Assembly: GCF_030161475.1 (NCBI RefSeq)
Contig: NZ_BSUG01000023.1
Span: 25,014-89,013, forward strand
Direction: 5' to 3'
DNA: 64,000 nucleotides
From: Tetragenococcus halophilus subsp. flandriensis
GTDB taxonomy: Bacteria; Bacillota; Bacilli; Lactobacillales; Enterococcaceae
Shown here: positions 34,440-43,790 of the stretch, piece after piece
Numbering within the stretch: position 1 is the first letter of the stretch
Layout: every line of letters begins with the position of its first letter
Notes under the pieces: model-generated
What the model saw: the letters and a program-made list of their open reading frames with translations, nothing else
Told to the model about the DNA's origin: nothing
Database searches by the model: none
Program-made: the position numbers and the translations under genes

Positions 34440-35264
34440 TTGAGTTTACAAACAAAAATTATCAATGAAACAGGTGTCCAGCCGACAATTGATCCAGAAG
34501 AGGAAATCAGAAAGAGTATAGAATTTTTAAAAGATTATTTATACAAAAATTCTTTTTTAAAAACCTTTGTATTGGGTATTAGTGGCGGACAGGACTCTTC
34601 ATTAGCTGGACGTATGACACAAATGGCCATGGAGGAAATGCGACAAGAGACCCAAGATTCGGACTATCATTTTATTGCGGTACGACTTCCTTATGGTACC
34701 CAAGCAGATGAAGAAGACGCTGAACGTGCTATTGAGTTTATCCAACCAGATACACAAATTGCGGTTGATATTAAACCAGCAGTAGATGCGCAAGTATCTT
34801 CTTTAGAAACGGTTGGCATGTCAGTTTCAGATTTTAATAAAGGGAACATAAAAGCACGTCAGCGTATGATTACGCAATACGCAATTGCTGGAGAATTTTC
34901 GGGTGCGGTGATAGGCACTGACCATGCGGCGGAAAATATCACAGGCTTTTTCACGAAATTTGGCGATGGGGCAGCTGATATCATGCCTTTATTCCGCTTA
35001 AACAAAAGACAAGGCCAACTACTATTAGAAACGTTGAGCGCACCAGAAGAACTTTATATTAAAGTGCCAACTGCAGATTTAGAAGAAGAAAAACCACTAC
35101 TTAGCGACGAAACGGCGTTAGGTGTAACTTATCAAGAGATTGATGATTACTTAGAAGGAAAACGTGTTTCCAAACAAGCCCAAGAAACAATTGAAAATTT
35201 ATGGGTGAAATCGCAACATAAAAGGCATCAACCGATCACGATTTTTGATGATTTTTGGAAATAA
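34440..35264 (+). CDS. nadE: NH3-dependent NAD+ synthetase
   Basis: This encodes a 274-residue NAD synthetase that amidates nicotinate adenine dinucleotide using ammonia and ATP. The PP-loop SGGQDSS lies at residues 48-54, followed by [13 protein letters not shown] and the NaAD-binding [22 protein letters not shown]. There is no glutaminase domain, so it needs free ammonia. The start is a TTG at 34440 behind AGGAGG. It follows pncB in an operon and ends at a terminator. Confidence 0.95.
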   Translation: MSLQTKIINETGVQPTIDPEEEIRKSIEFLKDYLYKNSFLKTFVLGISGGQDSSLAGRMTQMAMEEMRQETQDSDYHFIAVRLPYGTQADEEDAERAIEFIQPDTQIAVDIKPAVDAQVSSLETVGMSVSDFNKGNIKARQRMITQYAIAGEFSGAVIGTDHAAENITGFFTKFGDGAADIMPLFRLNKRQGQLLLETLSAPEELYIKVPTADLEEEKPLLSDETALGVTYQEIDDYLEGKRVSKQAQETIENLWVKSQHKRHQPITIFDDFWK

Positions 35265-35304
35265 AAGCGCGTAAGTATTTGTTTGGACTTTGTCAACAAT
35301 AGCT

Positions 35305-35338
35305 AAGGGAAACCTCAACGTTTCCCTTTTTATTTTTT
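35305..35338 (+). terminator. Terminator after nadE
   Basis: AAGGGAAAC pairs with GTTTCCCTT, followed by TTTATTTTTT. Confidence 0.85.
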
Positions 35339-35357
35339 AGTAAGGTGTTTGAAAAGA

Positions 35358-37160
35358 ATGAATAGAAAATTAAAATATTTAGTCTTAACTTTAGTGATTT
35401 TTTGTGGAATTATCTTTAGTAATCTTTTTTTACAATGGTGTCAAAATGAGCTATCCATTGATTTAGCTGTAAAATTTGCTTTTTTGTGGCATACAGAAAA
35501 ATTCTTTTTAGCTAGCTTGGTTTTGTTGATACTGTTTATCTTTCTAAGCAGTCTGGCTGGTTCGTTAATTGCAGGGGCTAGTTTTTATAGCCTTTTTATT
35601 ACGATTATAGGCATAGCTACTTATCTGAAAATGTCCTTTCGACAAGAACCAGTTTATCCTGATGATTTACAAATGATTACACAACTAGGATTTTTTAGAG
35701 AAGTTATTGGGACCGGGCCTTTTGTGTTCGTTCTTATTTTAATGATCGCTGTGGGACTTCTTTTTATCTATCAATTATATCGTAGTTTCTTTTTAGCAAA
35801 AAATACACAAATCTTACGTGTTATTATGCTTTGTCTTAGCAGTTTAGGTTTGCTGTATATCAGTCATTTCAATGATGAAAGCAATTTGCTAAGGAAAGGC
35901 TATGACCAAACCGCTTTGTGGATTCCTTATTCGCAAGAAATGAATTATTATAATGTCGGTTTTGTAGGTGGTTTTTTATATAATTTGCGGGTGGAGGCTA
36001 TGCAAGAACCTGAAGGATATTCACAAGAAGCGATTGAAGATATTACAGAAAAATACCAAGAGGAAGTTGAACCAGCTGAAAGCAAAGAGCAGCCTAATAT
36101 TGTCTATGTGATGAGTGAAAGTTTTTCTGATCCTGAGCATTTGCAAGGACTCTCGGTTTCAGGAAATCCTTTAAAAGAGTATTATGAGCTAGCTAAGCAA
36201 ACTTACAGTGGGAAAATGCTTTCGCAAAATTACGGGGGCGGTACAGCTAACATTGAATTTGAGGCCTTAACGAGTTTTTCTATGGAATTATTGAATCCTC
36301 AGATGACAACGCCTTATACGATGTTAATACCTAAGATGGATGATTTGCCTTCCTTGGTTTCTTTAACAAAAGATCGAGGATATGATACAACTGCGATTCA
36401 TCCTTATGATACTTCCATGTATAAAAGACAAGATGTTTATTCGATTTTAGGTTTTGATCGTTTTATCGACCAGGATAGTATGGATTATACCCAAACCATC
36501 GAAAATAACCCTTATATTTCTGATGAGGCCGCTTATCAGCAAATATTGGACCAATTACAAGAAGAGCAAACACCACAGTTTTTTCATTTGGTGACCATGC
36601 AGACGCATATGCCTTATGAAGGCAAATACGAAAATGTTGATTATCAAGTAAGTGGGAACGACAATAATCGCAATGTTGAACATTATTTACAAGATATCGA
36701 TTATAGTGGAAAAGCGCTAAAAGACTTCACCCAAGAACTGGAAAAATTACCAGAACGTACTTTAGTCGTTTTTTGGGGCGATCACTTACCGGGAATTTAT
36801 TCTGATCAATTACAAGAACAAAATGATGAAGCGGATTTACATCAAACCGAGTTTTTAATGGTAGATTCAAAAAAGGATTTAGAACATAAAGACGGGGAAA
36901 TCACAAGCCCATTTTACTTTGCGCCGAATTTATTTGAAAAAGCTGGTTTGCAGTCAACGCCTTTTTATGAACTTTTATTAGATTTAGAAGATATACTGCC
37001 TGCTTTTGAACCGAGGATGTATGTAGATAATGATAAACAATTTCATGAAGAATTAAACTTAAATAAAAATCAACAAGAAATCTACCAAGATTATCGTTTG
37101 ATTCAATACGATATTTTACAAGGTGAACAATATAGCTTAGAAAACGATTTTTTCAATTAA
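35358..37160 (+). CDS. LTA synthase family sulfatase-fold protein
   Basis: This encodes a 600-residue polytopic enzyme of the LtaS/MdoB alkaline-phosphatase superfamily, which transfers glycerol phosphate to envelope polymers. Five N-terminal membrane helices cover about residues 5-180. The extracellular sulfatase domain has PNIVYVMSESFSDPEHL (metal Glu), the nucleophile threonine in GGGTANIEFEAL, and metal residues in FWGDHLPG. It could be a lipoteichoic acid synthase or a primase or modifying paralogue. The start is the ATG at 35358 with AAGGTG upstream; a TTG at 35349 is possible. It appears monocistronic. Confidence 0.85.
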   Translation: MNRKLKYLVLTLVIFCGIIFSNLFLQWCQNELSIDLAVKFAFLWHTEKFFLASLVLLILFIFLSSLAGSLIAGASFYSLFITIIGIATYLKMSFRQEPVYPDDLQMITQLGFFREVIGTGPFVFVLILMIAVGLLFIYQLYRSFFLAKNTQILRVIMLCLSSLGLLYISHFNDESNLLRKGYDQTALWIPYSQEMNYYNVGFVGGFLYNLRVEAMQEPEGYSQEAIEDITEKYQEEVEPAESKEQPNIVYVMSESFSDPEHLQGLSVSGNPLKEYYELAKQTYSGKMLSQNYGGGTANIEFEALTSFSMELLNPQMTTPYTMLIPKMDDLPSLVSLTKDRGYDTTAIHPYDTSMYKRQDVYSILGFDRFIDQDSMDYTQTIENNPYISDEAAYQQILDQLQEEQTPQFFHLVTMQTHMPYEGKYENVDYQVSGNDNNRNVEHYLQDIDYSGKALKDFTQELEKLPERTLVVFWGDHLPGIYSDQLQEQNDEADLHQTEFLMVDSKKDLEHKDGEITSPFYFAPNLFEKAGLQSTPFYELLLDLEDILPAFEPRMYVDNDKQFHEELNLNKNQQEIYQDYRLIQYDILQGEQYSLENDFFN

Positions 37161-37301
37161 GTTGTTTCACACTTAGCTTCAATAAAAAATAATTTTATCA
37201 TTTAAAACATGAAATCACGCCTTTTAATTTTTCTTTTACGACTATTTTTGTGAAACCCTAAGTAGAGGTGTGGATGTTTTTTGGATAAAAATTGTGGATA
37301 A

Positions 37302-37344
37302 AAAAATGGCTTATTTGGTTTAAAAACCAGTAAGCCATTTTTTT
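37302..37344. terminator. Terminator between LTA-synthase-like and LysR genes
   Basis: AAATGGCTTA...TGGTT pairs with AACCA...TAAGCCATTTT and lies between convergent genes, with T runs on both strands. Confidence 0.85.
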
Positions 37345-38173
37345 AGGAAAACATTTCGCGATGGGATAATTGTTCTTGGATAAAGGTAGAAATCCGACCT
37401 AACTTTTCCGATACTACTTTTTTACGTGTCAAAAAGTATAGGTTTCGTTCGCCAAAAGAATCCAGACGTTGGTAGGGTAAATTTTGTTCTAAAGCTAACT
37501 TAGAGACGATCGTTTTTCCTACATGATGCTTTAACAGCGCTAAAACCATCTCATGGTTATAGGTACGGATAATATTAGGCGTTAAATTGTTATATTTTAG
37601 ATAATTTTCATTGATAAAACCTAGAGGAGAGTCGGTTTCAGGTAGCAACCAGTAGTCCGAGTCAGGATCTCCCGCTAGTACTAATTCATCTTTAGTGACG
37701 ATATAACGATCAACTAGCTCACTACGTTCTGGTGTTTCGATCAAGCCAAAATCAACTTTTGCTTTTTCTAATTCTTGGACAATTTCTTTTCCTGACATGA
37801 CGGGAAAACTAAAATTGACCATAGGGAAACGCTTGACCAAAATAGGCACGATTTTAGGAATTAAGTAGGTGCCACAAGTTTGAGAACTAGCCAAAACACA
37901 ATTTTCACGATAACTTTTTTGCGTGTTTACATGCGTAATGGCGTCATTCCATTCCTCAATAATCTTTAAAATTCTAGGATATAAAAAATCAGCTTCTTTG
38001 GTGGGAAGGATTTCCTGTTTTCCATTGCGAATAAATAAAGTGACATTTAAATGTTCCTCTAATTTTCGAATTTGAGCGGACACAGTCGGCTGGGTTAGAT
38101 AAAGACTGTTTGCGGTCTTGGTAAAATTATGGGTTTCATAAACGGATAAAAAAGCTTTTAATAAGTGAAACAA
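37343..38173 (-). CDS. LysR family transcriptional regulator
   Basis: This encodes a 276-residue LysR regulator. The helix-turn-helix TANSLYLTQPTVSAQIRKLEEHLN occupies about residues 19-42, and the effector-binding domain follows. The C-terminal domain is a little shorter than average. GAGGTGAAGG precedes the start. It lies 24 bp downstream of an NrdI-like flavodoxin gene on the same strand and may be co-transcribed with it. Target and effector are unknown. Confidence 0.87.
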   Translation of the reverse strand: MFHLLKAFLSVYETHNFTKTANSLYLTQPTVSAQIRKLEEHLNVTLFIRNGKQEILPTKEADFLYPRILKIIEEWNDAITHVNTQKSYRENCVLASSQTCGTYLIPKIVPILVKRFPMVNFSFPVMSGKEIVQELEKAKVDFGLIETPERSELVDRYIVTKDELVLAGDPDSDYWLLPETDSPLGFINENYLKYNNLTPNIIRTYNHEMVLALLKHHVGKTIVSKLALEQNLPYQRLDSFGERNLYFLTRKKVVSEKLGRISTFIQEQLSHREMFS

Positions 38174-38197
38174 ACCTTCACCTCATTTGCATAAATT

Positions 38198-38656
38198 TTA
38201 AAATTCATCTACGGCAGCTTGCCATTTTTTACAGAGTAATTGATAAATATTTTGAATTTCGTCATTAGTACCGCGTAATTCAAAATCAGCTAAAAAAGGG
38301 ATGTCAAACTGTTCAGCGTACTGTTTAGCAGTTAAACAATATTGGTCGTTAAAATTTTTATTGCCGCTACCGATCACACCTAAACAAAGATTTGGATTAT
38401 TTTTAAATTCGATATAATCCCGTAAACTTTCAGTTAAGATTTCCTGATCTCCATTATCGATGCCATTACCGCCTTCTAAATAAGTTGGAACAAAAGCAAA
38501 GAAAGGCTCAGTTTCTTCTTCTTCAGGTGTATTGTCGTCAATTTCTTTTGCGTGTATAATTAGATCATTACTATTATTTTTTTCTTCGGCAAATCGTTGG
38601 AGACGTTGCACAAAAGAACGCGTGTTGCCGGAAATAGATATATATACTACATTCAT
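38198..38656 (-). CDS. NrdI-like flavodoxin
   Basis: This encodes a 152-residue flavodoxin-like protein of the NrdI family. The FMN phosphate loop is YISISGNTRSFVQRL near residue 5, the second contact is PTYLEGGNGIDNGD, and the third is GVIGSGNKNFNDQYCLTAKQYAEQF, the characteristic NrdI region. NrdI activates the dimanganese centre of class Ib ribonucleotide reductase, but nrdE and nrdF are not adjacent here, so it could be a stand-alone paralogue. AGGAGG precedes the ATG. A LysR gene follows on the same strand. Confidence 0.83.
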   Translation of the reverse strand: MNVVYISISGNTRSFVQRLQRFAEEKNNSNDLIIHAKEIDDNTPEEEETEPFFAFVPTYLEGGNGIDNGDQEILTESLRDYIEFKNNPNLCLGVIGSGNKNFNDQYCLTAKQYAEQFDIPFLADFELRGTNDEIQNIYQLLCKKWQAAVDEF

Positions 38657-38734
38657 TGGATATTACCTCCTGGAGATAGTATAGCAAATATAAGTAAGCC
38701 TTGGAAAATATTTTTATAAGAAAGAGGGAATTTT

Positions 38735-39301
38735 ATGATTCGTTTTGCCAAAAAAGAAGATCAACCCAAAATTGCTGAGTTAATATTAGTGATTTTAAAG
38801 GATATGGAGTTACCTTTTTTAAATAAAGTTGATGAACAAACCACTTTAAAAATTTTAGAAGAAGCGATGCAAGATCCTGATTATCGTTATGGCACTCAGC
38901 ACGGTTTGGTGAATGAAGTAGATGGGGAAGTTGCTGGCATTGCTTTTGGTTATTTTGCAAGCGAAGAAGAAACTATCGATAGGAGTATGGAAAAAGTACT
39001 TGCCAAGTATAATGTAGCTGATCAATCTTTGTTTAGCGAAAAAGAATCTTTTGCCGGGGAATGGTATTTAGATACACTTTGTGTAGATGCAGTTTTTCGT
39101 GGGCAAGGGATTGCTATAGAACTGCTAGAGGCAACTGAGGATTTTGCTAAAAAAGAAGGCGCCAAGGTTTTAGGACTTTGTGTCGATCATGCCAATAAAA
39201 AAGCGCAAAGCTTATATGAAGATAACGGTTTTAAAATCGTTGGCGAACAAACCCTCAGCAACCATCCTTATCATCATATGCAAAAAGAGATTGATTCTTA
39301 A
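38735..39301 (+). CDS. GNAT family N-acetyltransferase
   Basis: This encodes a 188-residue acetyltransferase. After the N-terminal MIRFAKKEDQPKIAELI come the strand GEWYLDTLCVDAVFRGQGIAIELLEATEDFA, with the acetyl-CoA loop RGQGIA, and the typical end HANKKAQSLYEDNGFKIVGE. It resembles YkwB/RimI-like cytoplasmic enzymes; the substrate is unknown. AAGAGGG precedes the ATG. It is divergent from the NrdI-like gene and ends at a shared terminator. Confidence 0.83.
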   Translation: MIRFAKKEDQPKIAELILVILKDMELPFLNKVDEQTTLKILEEAMQDPDYRYGTQHGLVNEVDGEVAGIAFGYFASEEETIDRSMEKVLAKYNVADQSLFSEKESFAGEWYLDTLCVDAVFRGQGIAIELLEATEDFAKKEGAKVLGLCVDHANKKAQSLYEDNGFKIVGEQTLSNHPYHHMQKEIDS

Positions 39302-39304
39302 TGA

Positions 39305-39341
39305 AAAAAGACAGGACCCAAACTAGAGGTCCTGTCTTTTC
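39305..39341. terminator. Bidirectional terminator
   Basis: AAAAGACAGGACC pairs with GGTCCTGTCTTTT between the GNAT gene and the convergent LURP-one-related gene. Confidence 0.9.
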
Positions 39342-39867
39342 AATTTAGACTGTTGGATAGCTTAAGATCAAAATAAAAAGCCGCTTTCTTTTTTCGATTA
39401 CGATTATATAACCAATAATCCATGATCGCTGCGACACAGATACAAGTAGGCGCATTATTTGGATTGGGAACCTCTAGCATATAATAATCGCCAGTTAAAA
39501 ATACAGCTTTATTCATTTGCATGATTTCCTCGTTAAAACGCCGAATTTTATAATGGTGATTGTAAATATCTCCATAAACACTCCAATTTAATCTTGGAAT
39601 GTAGTAAAAATCACCTGGCCAGTTAAAGATCTTTTGTAAGGTTCCTACTTTAGTATAGTTTTCATAAATTTCAAAGCGTTTGCCAAAAGTCCAACTAATC
39701 TGTTTAATACTAGCGACTAAGTTGCCGTTCATTCGATATAAAGAAAGAGCATCGCCTTTTGTACCCCAGCGCCCGACAAGTAAGAAAAGGGACTGTCCCT
39801 TTTCATCTGTCACAACAGTACGGGTAATATTACTTAGTTGCTTGTCTTGAATATAAAATTCTGGCAT
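39340..39867 (-). CDS. LURP-one-related/YxjI-like protein
   Basis: This encodes a 175-residue protein of the Tubby-like LURP-one-related (YxjI) fold, a twelve-stranded barrel around a helix with unknown bacterial function. The sequence begins PEFYIQDKQLSNITRTVVTDEKGQ and alternates short strands throughout, with GRWGTKGDALSLYRMNG and NPNNAPTCICVAAIMDYWLYN typical of the group. The start is the ATG at 39867 with AGGAGGTGAAGAGC upstream; the frame extends to 39909 without a better site. It is monocistronic or follows the HAD gene upstream. Confidence 0.7.
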   Translation of the reverse strand: MPEFYIQDKQLSNITRTVVTDEKGQSLFLLVGRWGTKGDALSLYRMNGNLVASIKQISWTFGKRFEIYENYTKVGTLQKIFNWPGDFYYIPRLNWSVYGDIYNHHYKIRRFNEEIMQMNKAVFLTGDYYMLEVPNPNNAPTCICVAAIMDYWLYNRNRKKKAAFYFDLKLSNSLN

Positions 39868-39921
39868 GCTCTTCACCTCCTTGTTTAAACAATCAAGGTG
39901 TTCGTGCAAAAAAGCAAAACA

Positions 39922-40794
39922 CTATAAGTTTTCTTCAATAGAGCGATAAATCGCTTGGCCGACACCGGAAGCTACATTGGTATCGGTCGTATATTTGGCG
40001 TATTCTTTTACTTCTGGCAAACCATTGCCCATCGCAAAACTAACGCCTGCTGTTTGGATCATACTAACATCATTTAGATTATCCCCAATTGTCATGACCT
40101 CATCTAAAGAAATGCCCCGATCTTTTGCGATATGAGCGACTGCGATGCCTTTTTGTGCTAAGCGATGGTTGATTTCTAAATTATTTTGTCCAGATGAAGT
40201 GACAAATAAATTTTCAAAACTTTCATCCACGATACGAGCGGCAGGGCCTAAAAATGCAGCGCCATCTCTATGGAAACAAATAATTTTTAAGACGATAATA
40301 TCTTCTTGATGCATCACTTCACGGATACTATCGACAAAATGGATAGGTAAAAACTCAAGCCGTGCAGTGGACATGGCGATTGCCATTTTACGCGTTAAAT
40401 GGGGCATTGCTTCGGCGACTATTGTTGCAAAATTTTCAATCCGTCGTTCTTTACTTTGCGAAAAAGTTCCTTTGTTAGTTGAAATTTCACAGTAAATATC
40501 TTCTTTTTCTAACAGATCTAAAACTTTATCTGCTGTTTCTACATCAATCGGCTCCATAAACATAGAATTGCCTGCTTTATCAAAAACCTGAGCACCGTTA
40601 AGGGTAATCATCGCACATTCAATGCCTGCTTCTTTTAGTGAAGGAAGTGCTTCAAAACGGTTCCGTCCTGTAGCTACCATAAATTCCACCCCTTGTGTTT
40701 GGGCGTATTTAATTGCTGCTACGTTTTTTTCAGGAATTTGCATATTTGCATCAAGCAAAGTCCCATCCATGTCTGAAGCTATTAGCTTAATCAT
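39922..40794 (-). CDS. Cof-type HAD phosphatase
   Basis: This encodes a 290-residue HAD-superfamily phosphatase of the Cof/YidA type. Motif I is SDMDGTLLDANM at residues 7-18, motif II VATGRNR, and motif IV IGDNLNDVSMIQ. The cap domain is of the C2B kind. Such enzymes act on sugar phosphates, FMN or pyridoxal phosphate; this one cannot be assigned. It is the third Cof-type HAD gene of the window. The LURP-one gene begins 54 bp downstream on the same strand. Confidence 0.88.
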   Translation of the reverse strand: MIKLIASDMDGTLLDANMQIPEKNVAAIKYAQTQGVEFMVATGRNRFEALPSLKEAGIECAMITLNGAQVFDKAGNSMFMEPIDVETADKVLDLLEKEDIYCEISTNKGTFSQSKERRIENFATIVAEAMPHLTRKMAIAMSTARLEFLPIHFVDSIREVMHQEDIIVLKIICFHRDGAAFLGPAARIVDESFENLFVTSSGQNNLEINHRLAQKGIAVAHIAKDRGISLDEVMTIGDNLNDVSMIQTAGVSFAMGNGLPEVKEYAKYTTDTNVASGVGQAIYRSIEENL

Positions 40795-41010
40795 ATATTT
40801 GTTCCTTTCATCCTAGGCAAGTAAAAATTCACGAAAGTCTACTCGTAAAATGACTTTACATTGCCGCTTCTTCTTTTTATACAATTTCAGTTTACCATAT
40901 TCTTATTAGAATTTCTTAGCTAGAAAAAGTTTTTTAGTAAAAAAATACGTCTTTACTTGTAGCCAGATAATTTCTGAGATATCCTTAAAAACAAGGAGGA
41001 TTTATTTCAA

Positions 41011-41691
41011 ATGAAGACGATCATTAACAATAGTTGGCAAGATATTTTAGCTGACGAGTTCCAAAAGCCATACTATAAAGATTTACGTGAATTTTTAAAA
41101 GAAGAATATGCTAGTCAGAAAATTCATCCTGATATGTATCACATTTTTGAGGCTTTACAGATAACGCCTTATGAAAAGGTGAAAATCGTTATTTTAGGAC
41201 AAGACCCTTACCATGGTCCAAATCAAGCCCATGGTTTATCTTTTTCTGTGCAGCCAGGGGTTAAAGTGCCACCTTCTTTACAAAATATCTATAAAGAATT
41301 AGAAAGCGACTTAGGTATTCCACCGGTAAATCATGGGAATTTAGTGTCATGGGCCAAGCAAGGCGTTTTATTATTAAATACGGTTTTAACCGTGCGAGAA
41401 GGCCAAGCCTATTCACACCGTGGAAAAGGTTGGGAACGTTTGACCGATAAAGTCATTGAAAAATTAAATGAACGCCAAGATCCCGTGATATTTATTCTAT
41501 GGGGAAAGCCTGCACAAAAGAAAATTTCTATGATTGATACATCCAAACATGTAATTATTAAATCTGTTCATCCTAGTCCGTTATCTGCGCATCGAGGCTT
41601 TTTTGGCTCAAAACCTTTTTCTCAAGCCAATAATGCGCTGATTGCTTTAGGTAAAGAACCGATTGATTGGCAATTACCACAAAAAGTATAA
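41011..41691 (+). CDS. ung: Uracil-DNA glycosylase
   Basis: This encodes a 226-residue family 1 uracil-DNA glycosylase, which removes uracil from DNA for base excision repair. The water-activating loop is GQDPYHGP with Asp65, followed by AHGLSFSV, the uracil-binding [11 protein letters not shown], and the DNA-intercalation motif [13 protein letters not shown]. Length and all motifs are complete. AAGGAGG precedes the ATG. It is followed by a terminator and then pta. Confidence 0.97.
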   Translation: MKTIINNSWQDILADEFQKPYYKDLREFLKEEYASQKIHPDMYHIFEALQITPYEKVKIVILGQDPYHGPNQAHGLSFSVQPGVKVPPSLQNIYKELESDLGIPPVNHGNLVSWAKQGVLLLNTVLTVREGQAYSHRGKGWERLTDKVIEKLNERQDPVIFILWGKPAQKKISMIDTSKHVIIKSVHPSPLSAHRGFFGSKPFSQANNALIALGKEPIDWQLPQKV

Positions 41692-41718
41692 CAGATTGAA
41701 AGCCGTAATATAGCAGTT

Positions 41719-41762
41719 CATCTTTTCAAATCAAGCAAATGCTTAAAAGATGTTTTTTTTTA
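41719..41762 (+). terminator. Terminator after ung
   Basis: CATCTTTT pairs with AAAAGATG, followed by T9. Confidence 0.75.
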
Positions 41763-41844
41763 CTAATACAGAAAGATACCCTGTTTTTTTCCGTTGTTAT
41801 AGTGTATGATGAAGAGGTAAATAAAATCTGGAGGGAACTAATTC

Positions 41845-42825
41845 ATGGAATTATTTGATAGTCTGAAATTTAGAATTGTTCGTCGCGGAATCAAAATCGC
41901 TTTTCCTGAAGCATCCGATACTCGTATTTTAAGTGCCGTTGCTCGTTTAAGAGGGGAAGAATTGATTGAACCCGTTTTGATCGGAAAGCAAAGTGAAATT
42001 GAAAAAGCAGCTGCTACTCGTGGAATTAATATTTCTGATATGACGATTTATGATCCGGACAATTGTAAGCGCTGGGAACAAATTGTAGAAGCATTTTTGG
42101 AACGTCGTAAAGGAAAAGCTACTCGTGAACAAGCAGAAGAAATCCTAAAAGATGAAAATTATTTTGGTACAATGTTGACTTATATGGGAATCACTGATGG
42201 TTTAGTATCAGGTGCAATTCACGCTACTGGCGATACGGTACGTCCGGCTTTGCAAATCATTAAAACAAAACCCGGTGTAAGTCGTACAAGTGGTGCCTTT
42301 TTGATGATGCGCGGAAATGAACAAGAAAAATATATCTTTTCAGACTGTGCCATTAATATTGCCCCTGAACCCAAAGAATTAGCAGAAATTGCGGTTGAAT
42401 CAGCTAAAACAGCGGAAATGTTTGATATTGATCCCAAAGTAGCCATGTTAAGTTTTTCTACTAAAGGATCCGCTCATGGCCCACAATCAGATGCTACGAT
42501 CGAATCAACAAAATTAGCAAAAGAACTAGCACCTGATTTACCGATCGATGGCGAACTGCAATTTGATTCAGCTTATATCCAAACAGTAGCGCAACTAAAA
42601 GCGCCGGAATCTGATGTAGCCGGCAAAGCCAATGTCTTTGTCTTTCCTGATTTACAATCTGGAAATATCGGTTATAAGATTGCACAACGTTTAGGCAACT
42701 TCGAAGCGATCGGCCCAATTTTACAAGGCTTAAACAAACCGGTTTCTGATTTATCTCGCGGCTGTAATGAAGAAGATGTTTATAAGTTAGCGATCATTAC
42801 TGCTGGTCAATCATTGATGAATTAA
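41845..42825 (+). CDS. pta: Phosphate acetyltransferase
   Basis: This encodes a 326-residue phosphotransacetylase that interconverts acetyl-CoA and acetyl phosphate, part of acetate overflow and ATP production with acetate kinase. Family features are FPEASDTRILSAVARL, DGLVSGAIHATGDTVRPALQIIKTKPGVSRTSGAF (given here in part as the active-site loop) and FPDLQSGNIGYKIAQRL. The length fits the short single-domain form. TGGAGGG precedes the ATG. It is monocistronic, with a terminator and a repeat array following. Confidence 0.96.
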   Translation: MELFDSLKFRIVRRGIKIAFPEASDTRILSAVARLRGEELIEPVLIGKQSEIEKAAATRGINISDMTIYDPDNCKRWEQIVEAFLERRKGKATREQAEEILKDENYFGTMLTYMGITDGLVSGAIHATGDTVRPALQIIKTKPGVSRTSGAFLMMRGNEQEKYIFSDCAINIAPEPKELAEIAVESAKTAEMFDIDPKVAMLSFSTKGSAHGPQSDATIESTKLAKELAPDLPIDGELQFDSAYIQTVAQLKAPESDVAGKANVFVFPDLQSGNIGYKIAQRLGNFEAIGPILQGLNKPVSDLSRGCNEEDVYKLAIITAGQSLMN

Positions 42826-42838
42826 AAAAGTATTTTTT

Positions 42839-42888
42839 AAAGCTAAAAAAGTTGGTTGAAGTTAGCGCCGACTCTTTTAGCTTTTTTG
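42839..42888 (+). terminator. Terminator after pta
   Basis: AAGCTAAAA...GTTGG pairs with CCGAC...TTTTAGCTT, followed by TTTT. Confidence 0.8.
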
Positions 42889-42901
42889 AATTGAAGTACA
42901 A

Positions 42902-43215
42902 TGAGGGAGTGTTTGTCTGTTTTACTCCCTCATTTTACAATCTCAGGGATTAAATCGGAAATTCTTTCCCCATCTTTTCAAATATAGCTAGTATTTTAAA
43001 AAAATCTTCTTATTTTGATAAAACATAGGGAGTGTTTTTGCTGGAACACTCCCTATGTTTGGTTTTTCAGGGATTAAATCATGAATTGACTCCCCATGTT
43101 TGAAAAGATGGAGAGTGTTTTGCTGTTTCATTATCTGATAATCCAAAGACGGACAATGTTCTGCTGTTTCATTATCCGATATCTCAAAGATGGAAAGCGT
43201 TTAGAAAGATTCCCT
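42902..43215. repeat. 41-bp repeat array, family A, mixed orientation
   Basis: The left part carries ACTCCCTATGTTT at 43048 and ACTCCCCATGTTT at 43089, 41 bp apart, in the orientation of the 17512 array. The right part carries inverted units beginning ATGGAGAGTG, ACGGACAATG and ATGGAAAGCG at 43108, 43149 and 43190, again exactly 41 bp apart, with TTTCATTATCYGATA inside. Two strong hairpins stand at 42902-42933 and 43022-43059; the latter has perfect 15-bp arms. There is no gene in this gap between pta and tsaE. Confidence 0.85.
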
Positions 43216-43324
43216 TTGTTTTTGCAATTATGCATTTTTTACCACTTAGCAGTAGACGGTAAAATCTTTGCCATTTTCTATTAAAGCAGCTATACTAGCT
43301 ACTGATTGAAAGGAAGTGAAAAAG

Positions 43325-43789
43325 GTGATCACTTTACAAGATTTACAGGCCACAGAAGAATTTGCAACCATCATTGGCGAAGTAGCCAAAGCGGGCGATA
43401 ATTTAATCTTGTCCGGAGACTTAGGCGCTGGTAAAACAACCTTAACCAAAGGGATCGCTAAAGGTTTAGGAATCGAACAAACGATTAAAAGCCCAACCTA
43501 TACGATTATTCGAGAATATCCTAATGGCAGACTGCCTTTGTATCATATGGATGTCTATCGAATTGAAACAGGTGCTTGGGATTTAGGTTTAGACGAATAT
43601 TTTGAAGGTGATGGCCTTTGTGTGATTGAATGGGGAAAACAGTTAGAAGATGCTGTGCCCTTGGATTATTTAGAACTTATGATTGAAAAAGATTCGGATG
43701 ATGAAAATAAACGTGAAGTAGTATTGCAGGCATTTGGTAAGCAAGCCGAAGATTTCAAAAAAAGAATTGAGAACAGATGGGAGCTATAA
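43325..43789 (+). CDS. tsaE: tRNA t6A synthesis ATPase TsaE
   Basis: This encodes a 154-residue P-loop ATPase needed with TsaB, TsaC and TsaD to make N6-threonylcarbamoyladenosine in ANN-decoding tRNAs. The Walker A motif is SGDLGAGKTTLTKGIAKGLG, followed by IKSPTYTIIREY and a Walker-B-like VIEWGKQL. I chose the GTG at 43325 because AAAGGAAG lies nine bases upstream; a GTG at 43316 overlaps that site. It is followed by a GNAT gene whose ATG lies one base after its stop, which suggests translational coupling. Confidence 0.92.
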   Translation: MITLQDLQATEEFATIIGEVAKAGDNLILSGDLGAGKTTLTKGIAKGLGIEQTIKSPTYTIIREYPNGRLPLYHMDVYRIETGAWDLGLDEYFEGDGLCVIEWGKQLEDAVPLDYLELMIEKDSDDENKREVVLQAFGKQAEDFKKRIENRWEL

Positions 43790-43790
43790 A

